A DNA stretch of 64,000 nt from Arachidicoccus sp. (GTDB taxonomy: Bacteria; Bacteroidota; Bacteroidia; Chitinophagales; Chitinophagaceae), in assembly GCA_028283605.1 (NCBI GenBank), contig JAPWKH010000020.1, positions 39,041-103,040 of the forward strand, given 5' to 3'. The first letter of the stretch is position 1, and the number at the start of each line of letters is the position of its first letter. A program made the position numbers and the translations under genes. Positions 27,629 through 36,778 of the stretch are shown here, piece after piece. The notes under the pieces are model-generated. The model did no database searches, was not told the origin of the DNA, and saw only the letters and a list, made by a program, of their open reading frames with translations.

Positions 27629-28273
27629 ATGAAGAAATTTCTGTTTGCGGCTGCGATATTATTTTCTACATCTGCTTTTTCTCAATCTGTTTGGCATTGG
27701 GGAGTAAAAGGGGGTGCTAACTTTTCGTTTTCTAAGGTTACGGTAAACAGTAATAAAATTACTGCCGGCACAAGGCCGGGATTTTTTGGAGGCGGTATTT
27801 TGGAGTTTTCTCCGGGGGATTCTGACAGTCATATAAAGCTACAACTGGAAGCATTATATAATGATATGAATGTAAATTATCCTATGCAAAGTATTGGAAA
27901 AGGACTCGATCACGAAAAAATAAACTTACGACAAATAAGCGTACCTCTTCTAATGAAGATAGTAGTTATTACGCCGCTTACTATCAATATTGGCCCTACT
28001 TTTAATACAAATATCGGTGGTAAAGAAAAGTTGATAGAAGATGGGGGATCTATCGACAAGAAATTTAATAAGGACAACTATAAATCATTTCAGTTTGGCG
28101 GTATAATAGGAGCAAGCTATACGCTTTATAAAAACTTTTTTGTGGATGCACGCTACAATAAACAATTTGGGCATGCCAATAATATTAATGATGGCAAGAT
28201 AGGATTTGAATATCTGAATCCCAATAAAGTTAAATGGGATGATGTGCAAGTTGGTATCGGATATATGTTTTAG
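27629..28273 (+). CDS. PorT-family outer-membrane beta-barrel protein
   Basis: A 214-residue protein with a signal peptide (1-18, ending in AFSQ) and a beta-barrel pattern: WHWGVKGGANFSFSKV at the N-terminus, LQLEALYNDMNVNYP, ISVPLLMKIVVITPLTINIGPTF, then FFVDARYNKQFG and a terminal VQVGIGYMF ending in Phe. The GVKGGANFS and 'IxVPLLxK' phrases are typical of the outer-membrane-protein beta-barrel/PorT group. It follows a terminator and has its own terminator after it, so it is monocistronic. Confidence 0.8.
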   Translation: MKKFLFAAAILFSTSAFSQSVWHWGVKGGANFSFSKVTVNSNKITAGTRPGFFGGGILEFSPGDSDSHIKLQLEALYNDMNVNYPMQSIGKGLDHEKINLRQISVPLLMKIVVITPLTINIGPTFNTNIGGKEKLIEDGGSIDKKFNKDNYKSFQFGGIIGASYTLYKNFFVDARYNKQFGHANNINDGKIGFEYLNPNKVKWDDVQVGIGYMF

Positions 28274-28297
28274 CATAAAATGTTTAACCCAAAATGA

Positions 28298-28337
28298 AAT
28301 AGAGAATTGTCCTGAAGAAGGCAGTTCTCTATTTTTT
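28298..28337 (+). terminator. Terminator of the barrel-protein gene
   Basis: AATAGAGAATTG pairs with CAGTTCTCTATT (12 bp with one wobble) and is followed by a T-run. Confidence 0.85.
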
Positions 28338-28510
28338 TATTTGCATTGTATTAAAAAATAATCTTTGAGTTATTACTTACATATTTTATTTTTAATAAAA
28401 GATCAAATGAAATCCTAACAATTTTGCATACCAAAAGCAATGATTATTTTGGCGAGACCGAATTCGGCGAAGCCAATTCCATCTGACAATTAAAAAAATA
28501 AAAATAACAG

Positions 28511-30725
28511 ATGAAACCATACATAAAACTTTTCTCTCTTTTTTGTATTTTCCTAAGATTTAATACATACGCTCAATTAACAGACAATCTGCAATACCTT
28601 AAGCCAGAAATTGGCGGTGTTGGACAATTATTGCAACCAACAAGGCCTACGATGCAATTGCCTTATCAAATGATAAGAATGACGCCATCAAGAAAAGATT
28701 ATCTGGATGATGAAATAAGTAATTTTCCTTTGCAACTTCCATCGCATAGAATGGGGGCTGTGTTTGCCATTATGCCGAACACGGATTCGATAATTACTCA
28801 AAATTCATGGAAAGAAAAAATGGCTTATGATCAGGATTTAGAAGATCGTTCTCCATGGCATTATAAAAATTATTTAACCGAAAAAGAAATATCCGTAGAT
28901 TTTGTTCCCGGAAAAAAGGCTGCCATATTTCGTTTTATTTTTCCAAAAAATAAAGAACAAAATATTGCTCTTAAATTCTTTCAATAACAAACCAGCGTAT
29001 TGGAAGCTTAATAATGATGCTCTTTACGGACTTCAATATTTTGAGGCGGAAGATGGTTTAAAACCCGTTGCAGTGTATGTTTATGGTAAATTCAACAGTC
29101 AGGTAAAATTATATTCATCCGAAAATAAACAAGCCGATTCTACATCTTCAAATGCATATTGTTCGTTTAGTTCTAATAATGATACGATTGAATTTCGCTA
29201 TGCTATTTCTTATATAAGTCCGGAGCAGGCGAGGAAAAATTTTGAAGAAGAGTTGAAAAATATTTCGTTGGAAAAATTAGCAACGCAAGGTAAAGCCGCA
29301 TGGGCAAAGGTTTTGGATCAAATACAGGTTGAAGGTGGATCTAAAGAACAAAAAGAAAGTTTTTATACTGCATTGTATCGTTGTTACGAAAGAATGGTAA
29401 ACATTACCGAAGACGGAAAATATTATAGCGGATACGACAATAAAATTCATGAAGATAAAAGACCTTTTTATGTAGATGATTGGGTTTGGGACACGCATCT
29501 TGCATTGCATCCGTTGCGTACAATTTTACAGCCGCAAATTGAAGAAGATATGTTACAATCTTATGTACGCATGTATCAGCAAAGCGGTTGGATGCCAACG
29601 TTTCCGGTGCTTTACGGCGATCATGCTTGTATGAATGGTTTTCATTCTTCCATTTCTATTTTGGATGCGTGGAATAAAGGGTTACACAATTTCGATATTC
29701 AATCGGCTTACGAAGGGATGAGAAAAAATTCACTTAGCGCTACAAAACTTCCATGGGAAAATGGACCGGCAACCGTGTTGGATAGTTTTTATTATAGGCA
29801 TGGATATTTCCCTGCGTTGCATCCCGGCGAAAGAGAACCTTACAATTTTGTAAATAGCTTTGAAAAGAGACAAGCTGTTGCAGTTACACTTGGCGGCAGC
29901 TACGACGATTGGGCAACCGCGCAGCTTGCAAAAGAATTGAATAAAACAAATGATTATGACTTATTAATAAAAAGAAGCGAGAACTATAAAAATCTTTGGA
30001 ATTCTGATAAAAAATTTTTTATGCCTAAAGATTCTGCCGGCAATTGGATTGATATAGATCCTGCGTGGGATGGCAGTGAAGGAGGAAGAGATTATTATGA
30101 TGAAAATAATGGATGGACATATATGTGGCAAGTGCAACACAATATTCCAAGCCTTGTAAATTTGATGGGCGGAAAATCATCTTTTGAAAAAAGACTTGAT
30201 GAATTGTTTCGTGCAGATTTGGGAAGAGAGAAGAAACTATTTTGGGTAAAATTTACCGATGCCACGGGATTAATTGGTCAATACTCAGCAGGCAATGAAC
30301 CGAGTTTTTTTATTCCGTATTTATACAATTATACCGATGCTCCTTGGAAAACGCAAGAGTGCATTAGAGTGTTGCTGCATACTTATTTTTCGAATAATAT
30401 TTTTGGTATTCCTGGAGATGAAGATGGCGGTGGCATGTCAGCTTTCATAGTATTTTCATCACTCGGTTTTTATCCGGTTACACCCGGCAAACCTATCTAT
30501 ACAATCGGAAGTCCTTTATTTACAAAAGCAAAGATTCATCTATATAACGGAAAAACTTTTACAATTATCGCAAATCATTCTTCTGAAAAAAATAAATATA
30601 TTCAATCTGCTAAACTCAACGGAAAGCTACTGAATTCGCCATTCTTTGACCATAAAGATATTGTAAGTGGAGGCACACTTGAATTTGAAATGGGAGATAA
30701 ACCAAATAAAAACTGGAGCAATTAA
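28511..30725 (+). pseudogene. GH92 alpha-mannosidase split by a one-base frameshift
   Basis: Two frames (28511-28987 and the one open through to 30725) together make a secreted glycoside hydrolase family 92 enzyme of about 737 residues. GH92 enzymes are Ca2+-dependent exo-alpha-mannosidases that trim N-glycans and mannans. The signal peptide ends in TYAQ. The N-terminal beta-sandwich carries RMGAVFAIMP, and the catalytic (alpha/alpha)6 domain shows YVDDWVWDTHLALHPL, GWMPTFPVLYGDHACM, GQYSAGNEPSFFIPYLYNY and GDEDGGGMSAFIVFSSLGFY. The first frame ends in ALKFFQ while the second reads LNSFNNKPAYWKL. The total 2215 nt is one base over a multiple of three, consistent with one extra A near 28973-28975. 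Confidence 0.88.
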
Positions 30726-30752
30726 TACTTCGACATGTGTGGAAAGATGCAA

Positions 30753-30812
30753 CTGATTTGCAATCACGAACAGCACGTTGGTGCCACTTAGGCATTGCAA
30801 ATGTAGAAGAGC
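30753..30812 (+). repeat. Short dispersed repeat B, intact copy
   Basis: This 60-bp sequence shares CTGATTTGCAATCACGAAC, ACGTTG.TGC.ACTTA and GGCATTGCAAATG..GAAGAGC with the two halves of a second copy at 31617-31658 and 31816-31840. It lies between the GH92 gene and the nucleotidyltransferase gene. Confidence 0.7.
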
Positions 30813-30817
30813 GGATT

Positions 30818-31297
30818 CTACTTCTTCTCCGAATATTTTTTTATTTTTTCCAACTCTATCACATCAATTAAATCTTTAGGTCTTGCAATGACTTTTTTAT
30901 TTTCTATCAAATGATTAATATGTAGAAAGGGAACTTTAATGCCGTTGAAATCTGCAATTGAAGCTTTGTTGTAACACTCGTCAAAACTTAAATTTTCAAG
31001 CCCGACCATAGAAGTTAGTATATCAAGTTCGAGTCCGTGTGCGATAGAAAAACTTGTCCACCCTGCAACAAACTGCATCGTTTCCAAAGAAGCGAAATCG
31101 CCGTAACCCAATTCATTAAAAGCTTTGCGCAAATTTTTCCTGTTTTGCAATTCGTCTTTTAACCACAAATCTACATCGCCTGTTGTGCGTGAAAATCCTT
31201 GCATATTTACTGCAAAGCCTCCGATCATAATATAGCATACGCTATTTTTGTTGAGTATTTCCCAGAATTGCAGAAGTTCCTCATCAAAAATATCCAT
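30818..31297 (-). CDS. Minimal nucleotidyltransferase (DUF6036-like)
   Basis: A 159-residue protein of the polymerase-beta nucleotidyltransferase superfamily. The core is intact: IMIGGFAVNMQG with Gly26-Gly27, then TTGDVDLWL giving Asp41 and Asp43, and LELDILT giving the third carboxylate, Asp92. It resembles DUF6036/AbiEii-like nucleotidyltransferases, several of which act as toxins by modifying tRNA or proteins; others have unknown roles. The gene lies 4 bp after a small 75-residue gene on the same strand, forming a two-gene unit bracketed by short repeats. The target is unknown. Confidence 0.72.
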   Translation of the reverse strand: MDIFDEELLQFWEILNKNSVCYIMIGGFAVNMQGFSRTTGDVDLWLKDELQNRKNLRKAFNELGYGDFASLETMQFVAGWTSFSIAHGLELDILTSMVGLENLSFDECYNKASIADFNGIKVPFLHINHLIENKKVIARPKDLIDVIELEKIKKYSEKK

Positions 31298-31301
31298 AAA
31301 A

Positions 31302-31529
31302 TTATTTATTCTCGTGTGAAATGTTATCTGCTGAAAGCATTTTGCCGATACGTATAAGCCTGCAAAACATTTGGAATTTTTCCATATCGCTCATCGAAAG
31401 ATTTTTTTGCAAACGATACGATTCTGCTTCTTCCTGAGAAGAAAAAGATTTCATAAATGCTGCAGATGATTCTTCTACAATATTTACAACATCTTCTCGA
31501 TCGGAATTATATGAAACATGCTTGTTCAT
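31302..31529 (-). CDS. Small partner protein of the nucleotidyltransferase gene
   Basis: A 75-residue acidic, helical protein starting at the ATG at 31529 (an in-frame TTG lies three codons upstream). I see segments such as DREDVVNIVEESSAAFMKSF, and SMSDMEKFQMFCRLIRIGKML. I recognise no domain. Its immediate position in front of the nucleotidyltransferase gene suggests a partner or antitoxin-like role, which is inference from gene order only. Confidence 0.6.
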   Translation of the reverse strand: MNKHVSYNSDREDVVNIVEESSAAFMKSFSSQEEAESYRLQKNLSMSDMEKFQMFCRLIRIGKMLSADNISHENK

Positions 31530-31616
31530 TAACTGCAAGTTACGAAAATTGTTTTTGATGCAAAGATTTCTTCAACAGTTTATGTTTTGACCAACCAGAT
31601 AATCTGTAATTCTGCT

Positions 31617-31840
31617 GTTCGTGATTTGCAATCACGAACGTTACGTTGATGCGACTTATACTATTTATAAAACATAGATAATCTGTAATATTGGTATTGC
31701 GTCATGCCGAATTTAGTTCGGCATCTCTTGGCACAAGACCCTGAAACAAGTTCAGGGTGACGGGTGAGTCCAAAACAATTTATCATAACAGACTATTTTA
31801 GTAATATAAACTGTATTAGGCATTGCAAATGCCGAAGAGC
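31617..31840 (+). repeat. Dispersed repeat B, copy interrupted by other sequence
   Basis: The left half (31617-31658) starts with a perfect hairpin GTTCGTGATT-TGC-AATCACGAAC and continues to GCGACTTA. The right half (31816-31840) holds GGCATT-GCA-AATGCC and GAAGAGC. In the copy at 30753-30812 these halves are contiguous; here about 157 bp, including a REP-like element, separate them. The surrounding 31539-31913 region contains no gene. Confidence 0.65.
31700..31762 (+). repeat. REP-like element with CGTCA/TGACG ends
   Basis: A 63-bp palindromic element with terminal inverted repeats CGTCA and TGACG and two internal hairpins: TGCCGAA...TTCGGCA and ACCCTGAA...TTCAGGGT. Elements of this form are common as dispersed repeats in Bacteroidota and other genomes. 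It lies inside the interrupted repeat B copy. Confidence 0.75.
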
Positions 31841-31856
31841 AAGTACACATGCGAAC

Positions 31857-31888
31857 AAAAATGAGGCTGACCAAGAAAGGCAGCCTCA
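31857..31888 (-). terminator. Terminator of the phosphohexomutase gene
   Basis: TGAGGCTG and CAGCCTCA form an 8-bp stem with an 11-base loop; a short A-run at 31857-31861 gives T residues on the minus strand after the stem. Confidence 0.7.
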
Positions 31889-31913
31889 CTTTTATAAAAA
31901 TAAAAGAAATGAT

Positions 31914-33638
31914 TTATACTCCTAAATCCTCAATTATCTTCTTAATCTTATTTTCCAGCACCTCATATTTTTCATCAAATTCTTCCTTGTTTTTTAAATC
32001 GGTTTGTACGCTGAAATAGAATTTTATTTTTGGTTCTGTACCGGAAGGCCGCGCTGAAATTTTAGAACCGTCTTCCAACAAAAATTGCAACACATTACTC
32101 GTTGGTAAATCTACTTTCCATGTTTCGCCTGTATCTAAGTTTTTGCCAACGTGCAATTCATAATCCAATAGCTGCGCTACTTTTGAGCCGTTCAGTTCTT
32201 TCGGCGGATTATTGCGATAGCCTTCCATCATTTTGGCAATTTCTTCTTGGCCGCTCATGCCTTTCTTCGTAATGCTGATGAGCTTTTCCAGATAGAAGCC
32301 GTATTGAATATACAAATCAATTAATTTATCATATAAAGAATTTCCTTTCTCTTTTTCGTAAGCGGCCATTTCGCAAAGAATTGCAACGGCGGATACGGCA
32401 TCTTTATCACGCACCTGATCGCCGATCATCAAACCGAAACTTTCTTCGCCGCCCACAATATAATTTTCTTTCCCCTCTTTTTCTTTAATGGTTTCTGCAA
32501 TCCATTTAAAGCCCGTCAATACATTGTAGCATTTTACATTGTTGGCTTTAGCAATATCATCAATCATGTTGGTGGTAACGATGGTTTTTACAACCATATC
32601 ATTCGGCTGCGCAATACCTTTTGCTTTGCGGGCTTCGATCAAATAAGCATGTGCTAAAACTGCAGTTTGATTACCATTCATTAAAATGCGTTCGCCTTTA
32701 TGATTTTTTATACCGATAGCCACGCGGTCGGAATCGGGATCTGTTCCCAATAAAATATCTGCATCCAATTCATTGGCATACTTTAATCCGATACTCATGG
32801 TAGCAGGTTCTTCTGGATTTGGATATGCAACCGTCGGAAAATTTCCATCAGGTTTTTCCTGTTCTGTTACGATGTGTACGTTTGTAAATCCATAAGCCTG
32901 CAACACTTGCGGTACAAGCTTGATGCCGCTTCCGTGAATGGGCGTATAAACAATTTTTAAATCGTGCTGCTTCGCTATTACTTCAGGATAAACGCTCATC
33001 TTTTTTACCATGGCAATATATGCTTCATCCACTTCTTTGCCGATGATAGTAATGTTTTCAGAAATGCCTTGAAACTTAACTTCATCAATGCTTTTGATGG
33101 CAGCTACTTCTTTTATTACATTCTCATCGTGAGGAGGAACGAGTTGGCCGCCGTCATCGCCATAGGCTTTGTAACCGTTGTATTCTTTAGGATTGTGCGA
33201 TGCTGTAACATTCACACCGCCTTGCGCGCCAAGATGGCGAATCGCAAAAGATAATTCGGGAGTTGGCCTTAAATCTTCAAATAAAAATACTTTAATACCA
33301 TTAGCGGCAAATACATTGGCAACCGTTTCAGCAAAGAAGCGGCTGTTGTTGCGGCAATCGTGCCCAACAACTACTTTAATTTCTTTACCGGCATATAATT
33401 TATTCAGATAATTAGCGAAGCCTTGCGTAGCCGAACCGACGGTATATTTATTCATGCGATTGGTACCAACGCCCATAATGCCGCGTAAGCCGCCGGTGCC
33501 AAATTCTAGATCTTTATAAAAACCTTCCTTTAAATCATCGGGGTTTTCTTTTTCCAATCGTATGATTTCGTCTTTTGTCTGTTGGTCGTAATCGCCGTTT
33601 AACCAAACGTTGATTCTGTCTTGAATAGTTTGTTCCAT
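31914..33638 (-). CDS. Phospho-sugar mutase (phosphoglucomutase/phosphomannomutase)
   Basis: A 574-residue alpha-D-phosphohexomutase that moves phosphate between C1 and C6 of hexoses. Active-site loops are all present: the phosphoserine loop TASHNPKEYNGYK, the Mg2+ loop LGTDPDSDRVAI, the sugar-binding GGEESFGLMIGD and the phosphate-binding RPSGTEPKIKFY near the C-terminus. The length and the opening QDRINVWLNGDYDQQT fit the Bacteroidota phospho-sugar mutase group related to PgcA. Substrate (glucose or mannose phosphate) cannot be settled from sequence. Monocistronic, with a terminator behind it. Confidence 0.92.
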   Translation of the reverse strand: MEQTIQDRINVWLNGDYDQQTKDEIIRLEKENPDDLKEGFYKDLEFGTGGLRGIMGVGTNRMNKYTVGSATQGFANYLNKLYAGKEIKVVVGHDCRNNSRFFAETVANVFAANGIKVFLFEDLRPTPELSFAIRHLGAQGGVNVTASHNPKEYNGYKAYGDDGGQLVPPHDENVIKEVAAIKSIDEVKFQGISENITIIGKEVDEAYIAMVKKMSVYPEVIAKQHDLKIVYTPIHGSGIKLVPQVLQAYGFTNVHIVTEQEKPDGNFPTVAYPNPEEPATMSIGLKYANELDADILLGTDPDSDRVAIGIKNHKGERILMNGNQTAVLAHAYLIEARKAKGIAQPNDMVVKTIVTTNMIDDIAKANNVKCYNVLTGFKWIAETIKEKEGKENYIVGGEESFGLMIGDQVRDKDAVSAVAILCEMAAYEKEKGNSLYDKLIDLYIQYGFYLEKLISITKKGMSGQEEIAKMMEGYRNNPPKELNGSKVAQLLDYELHVGKNLDTGETWKVDLPTSNVLQFLLEDGSKISARPSGTEPKIKFYFSVQTDLKNKEEFDEKYEVLENKIKKIIEDLGV

Positions 33639-33676
33639 AATGGTTTTTATTTATGAAAGAATAAATTTAAAAAAAA

Positions 33677-34177
33677 TTATTGGGTAAGTATTGCGCCAAC
33701 GATATCATCTTCTTCAAAAAGAACCTTGATATTGTCTGTTGCCGTGGTTGCTACGGAAAGCCCGACATAATCGGCTTTTACAGGAAAGTGTTTATGCATT
33801 CTTTCTATTATTGTGAGTGTCTGGATTCTTTTTGGATGAAAATCCAGCAAAGGTTTAAGCGCATATAAAAATGTTTTGCCGGAATTAACTACATCATCTG
33901 TAAGAATAATATTCTTGTTATTAAAGTCGAGTGATTTACTAAGCGATATTTCAGTAGGATTTTTCTTATCAAGTGAAAGGGAAATAAATTCGATGTTTCC
34001 CGCATAATACTGTTGTACATAAGACTTTATTTTTCTGGCAATATGGCTTCCGTTTACATCTATCCCAATTAAAATTAAATCTTCTTTGTCTTCGCCGATG
34101 TTTTCCGCAATCTGTAATGCCATTCGTTGCAATTTTTCCGCTGCGGCTTCACGCGTTAAAATATTTTTCTGCGACAT
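33677..34177 (-). CDS. Phosphoribosyltransferase (PyrR-like)
   Basis: A 166-residue type I phosphoribosyltransferase: the PRPP loop is IILTDDVVNSGKTFLYAL (about residues 92-110), preceded by LILIGIDVNGSHIARKI and ISLSLDKKNPTEI. This group is close to PyrR, the uracil phosphoribosyltransferase/pyr attenuator, but regulation by RNA binding is not shown. I place the start at the ATG 34177 (MSQKNILTREAAAEKLQRM), where homology begins. The frame stays open upstream to 34468, but that extension runs through a dispersed repeat and is not real coding. No pyr genes are adjacent. Confidence 0.85.
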   Translation of the reverse strand: MSQKNILTREAAAEKLQRMALQIAENIGEDKEDLILIGIDVNGSHIARKIKSYVQQYYAGNIEFISLSLDKKNPTEISLSKSLDFNNKNIILTDDVVNSGKTFLYALKPLLDFHPKRIQTLTIIERMHKHFPVKADYVGLSVATTATDNIKVLFEEDDIVGAILTQ

Positions 34178-34276
34178 AATCTGTATTTTCTCGGCTTCAA
34201 ATCTAATGCAATTTAGAGAGAGATAAAAGGGAAAGATATTAAACAATTCTGAAATAATAAGAACGGTTTTTGACAG

Positions 34277-34420
34277 GCGTTGAGCGCGTGAAGGATAGCA
34301 GAGGTGCGACGAAGGAGCAGTGCTTAACACCGGAGCGTAGCGCAGCCTCGAATAGCCTGACGGCACACGGAATACCGGAAGTTGCTTAACAGGATGAACA
34401 CGAAGTGTGGCGGCACGCCC
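34277..34420 (+). repeat. Dispersed GC-rich repeat, copy 3
   Basis: Shares GCGTTGAGCGCGTGA, GCGACGAAGGAGCAGTGC, ACCGGAGCG.AGCGCAGCC, AATAGCC.GACGGCA and a terminal GGCACGCCC with the copies at 170-321 and 4961-5115. It is more diverged, and lacks about 10 bases of the central hairpin loop. It lies between the divergent phosphoribosyltransferase and cysS genes. Confidence 0.75.
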
Positions 34421-34565
34421 AAGAAATTCTTTATTAAAAAAATAAGCGCGATGAAAGGCATAGGGCATTTTTGATTTTTATATTGAAAATGCAGTGTGGA
34501 AATTCCCGTTATAAAAAATTATCTTCGCGCAAATTTTTCGGCACATTGTGCTTATCTTACAAATT

Positions 34566-36071
34566 ATGGAACTGAAAGTTTATAATACGCTTACGCGACA
34601 GAAAGAAGTTTTTGAACCGATAGAGAAAGGTTATGTGGGCATGTATGTTTGCGGGCCTACGGTAAGCGGCGAATCGCATTTGGGGCACACGCGCCCGTAT
34701 ATAACGTTTGATGTAATTAATCGTTATCTGCAGCATATAGGCTATAAAGTGCGCTATGTGCGCAACATTACGGATGCCGGGCATTTTGAGGAAGAAGGCC
34801 GCGAGGCGGAAGATAAAATTTCAAAAAAAGCTTTTCTCGAGAAGCTGGAGCCGATGGAACTGGTAAAGAAATATACCGACCTTTTTCATTGGGGAATGAA
34901 AGAATTCAACACGCTGCCGCCTAATATAGAACCAACGGCCACAGGGCATATTGTGGAGCAGATTGTAATGATAAAAAAAATTATAGAAGACGGATATGCA
35001 TATGTAGTGAATGGTTCGGTATATTTTGATGTAGCGAAGTACAACGATGACTTTACTGCGAAAGGAATGCCTTACGGCATTTTGAGCGGAAGAGTTTTGG
35101 AGGAAATGCTTGAGACTACACGCGAGCTGGATAATCAGGAAGAGAAAAAAAATAAAGCCGATTTTGCTTTATGGAAGAATGCGCCTCCGGAACACATTAT
35201 GCGTTGGCAAAGCCCGTGGGGCGAAGGTTTTCCGGGATGGCATATTGAATGCAGCGCAATGAGTACAAAATATTTGGGAAAAGTATTTGATATACACGGT
35301 GGCGGTATGGATTTGCAATTTCCGCATCATGAATGTGAGATTGCACAAAGTGTGGTTTGCAATCACGAGATTCCTGCGAAGTATTGGCTGCACAATAATA
35401 TGATTACCATCAACGGGCGGAAGATGGGCAAGAGCTACAACAACGTCATCAAATTTACAGAGCTGTTCAGCGGCAATCATCCTGCATTGGAACAGGCTTA
35501 TCATCCGATGGTAATACGGTTTTTTATTTTACAAACGCATTACCGTTCGCCATTGGATTTCAGCAACGATGCTTTGAAAGCTGCGGAAAAAGGATTGAGA
35601 AGATTGCTGGAAGCTGCGGAGAATTTGCAAAAAATTTCGTTTGAAAAAAACGAGGTTGCAGAAGATGCAGAATTGGATGAAAAAGTAAATAAGCTGTTGA
35701 ATGAGCTGGACGAATTTATGAGCGATGATTTTAATACCGCAAAAGTGTTAGCGAATTTATTTGAACTGGTTCCGGTAATTAATGGCATAAAAGATAAACA
35801 TGTTGCTGTATCTGCATTAAGCAACAATACTTTTGCTTTATTGAAAAGTAAAGTGAAAATATTTATGGAAGATATTTTGGGCTTGAAAAATATTTCCGAA
35901 AACGCCGGAGAGCAACTGAACGGCGCTATCCAATTACTGATAGAAATGCGCAAAGAAGCCAAAGCTAAAAAGGATTACGTAATAAGTGATAAAATTCGTA
36001 ACGAATTAGCAGCGCTGGGCATTTTGCTGAAAGACGAAAAGGATGGGAATGTGAGTTATAGTTTTGAGTAA
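34566..36071 (+). CDS. cysS: Cysteine-tRNA ligase
   Basis: CysRS charges tRNA-Cys. The 501-residue protein starts at ATG 34566 ([16 protein letters not shown]); a GTG six codons upstream is less likely. Landmarks are [21 protein letters not shown] (HxGH class-I signature and first Zn Cys), WHIECSAM, the zinc-binding [19 protein letters not shown] and the second signature KMGKSYNN, a Gly variant of KMSKS. A DALR helical domain and a C-terminal extension follow (about 345-501). The gene is monocistronic. Confidence 0.95.
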   Translation: MELKVYNTLTRQKEVFEPIEKGYVGMYVCGPTVSGESHLGHTRPYITFDVINRYLQHIGYKVRYVRNITDAGHFEEEGREAEDKISKKAFLEKLEPMELVKKYTDLFHWGMKEFNTLPPNIEPTATGHIVEQIVMIKKIIEDGYAYVVNGSVYFDVAKYNDDFTAKGMPYGILSGRVLEEMLETTRELDNQEEKKNKADFALWKNAPPEHIMRWQSPWGEGFPGWHIECSAMSTKYLGKVFDIHGGGMDLQFPHHECEIAQSVVCNHEIPAKYWLHNNMITINGRKMGKSYNNVIKFTELFSGNHPALEQAYHPMVIRFFILQTHYRSPLDFSNDALKAAEKGLRRLLEAAENLQKISFEKNEVAEDAELDEKVNKLLNELDEFMSDDFNTAKVLANLFELVPVINGIKDKHVAVSALSNNTFALLKSKVKIFMEDILGLKNISENAGEQLNGAIQLLIEMRKEAKAKKDYVISDKIRNELAALGILLKDEKDGNVSYSFE

Positions 36072-36143
36072 AAGGATTTGCGATTAGAATCCCATCAAGA
36101 GCTCGGCATATAAATTGTAACTTTAGTTATCAAACTTGTCGTC

Positions 36144-36776
36144 ATGAAAAAGTTATCCATCGTTGCAATCATATTTTTTACAGGATTTGCAAATTTATTC
36201 GCACAAAACAAAATATCCTTAGCCTTCGATAACGGTACAAATATCTCTTTCTCCGATAAAGAAATTCAGGTACAGAAATTCAGCGATTATTTAAAAGTTA
36301 CGGCTTCGGGTTATACACAATTAAACAATAAATCAATTAAAGTATCGGTAAGCCTTTCTTGTCCTAAGTTTAATTTTCTTGCAGGCAAAACAAATCATTA
36401 TAAAAATGCGGAGAATCATTTTTTAGATGCCCGCGCCGATGCGATTCTTTCTGTATGCATTGATACGATTACTTATGCAACGGATTTTCGGTCAAAAGAT
36501 TCAGGGAATGTTATTTCGCACGTTAATACAACGAATTATGAAATGAATGCCGCGAATACATCATCTCTGCAAAACAAAAATTATCTGATTGAATTGAATG
36601 CTGTTGCGGGAACAATTCTTAAACAAAGTTCCGAAGTGCTGAAAGCTTCTGAGGTAAAAAGTATTATTATTTCAAATGCAAGTTTTACGTTGATTAACCC
36701 ACAGCCGGCGCTACCAAAAGTCAAGTCCAGTTTTATAGAAGTAACCGGCAATACACAACCGGCAAGCAAGTTATAA
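36144..36776 (+). CDS. Secreted or periplasmic protein of unknown function
   Basis: A 210-residue protein with a clear signal peptide (1-20, ending in LFAQ) and a beta-rich mature part (KISLAFDNGTNISFSDKEIQV; YLIELNAVAGTILK). It has two Cys residues (in LSCPKF and SVCIDT) that might form a disulphide. I recognise no family. A TAACTTTA sequence about 25 bp upstream is close to the -7 consensus. Its stop lies 2 bp from the stop of the convergent bestrophin gene. Confidence 0.6.
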   Translation: MKKLSIVAIIFFTGFANLFAQNKISLAFDNGTNISFSDKEIQVQKFSDYLKVTASGYTQLNNKSIKVSVSLSCPKFNFLAGKTNHYKNAENHFLDARADAILSVCIDTITYATDFRSKDSGNVISHVNTTNYEMNAANTSSLQNKNYLIELNAVAGTILKQSSEVLKASEVKSIIISNASFTLINPQPALPKVKSSFIEVTGNTQPASKL

Positions 36777-36778
36777 AA

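Noticed and set aside
28449..28476. Palindrome TTGGC...CCGAATTCGG...GCCAA upstream of the GH92 gene as an operator
   Set aside because: The inner part is a perfect 10-bp palindrome, but the arms do not pair through the middle and no similar site occurs elsewhere in the window.
31700..31762. REP-like element as a transcription terminator
   Set aside because: It has two hairpins and terminal inverted repeats without a T-run, and no gene ends beside it.
35350..35375. TTTGCAATCACGA inside cysS as another copy of repeat B
   Set aside because: It encodes the conserved VCNHEI of the enzyme and lacks the other parts of the repeat.
35400..35440. KMGKS instead of KMSKS in CysRS taken as an inactivating change
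   Set aside because: I believe this variant is common in Bacteroidota CysRS, and the rest of the enzyme is intact.
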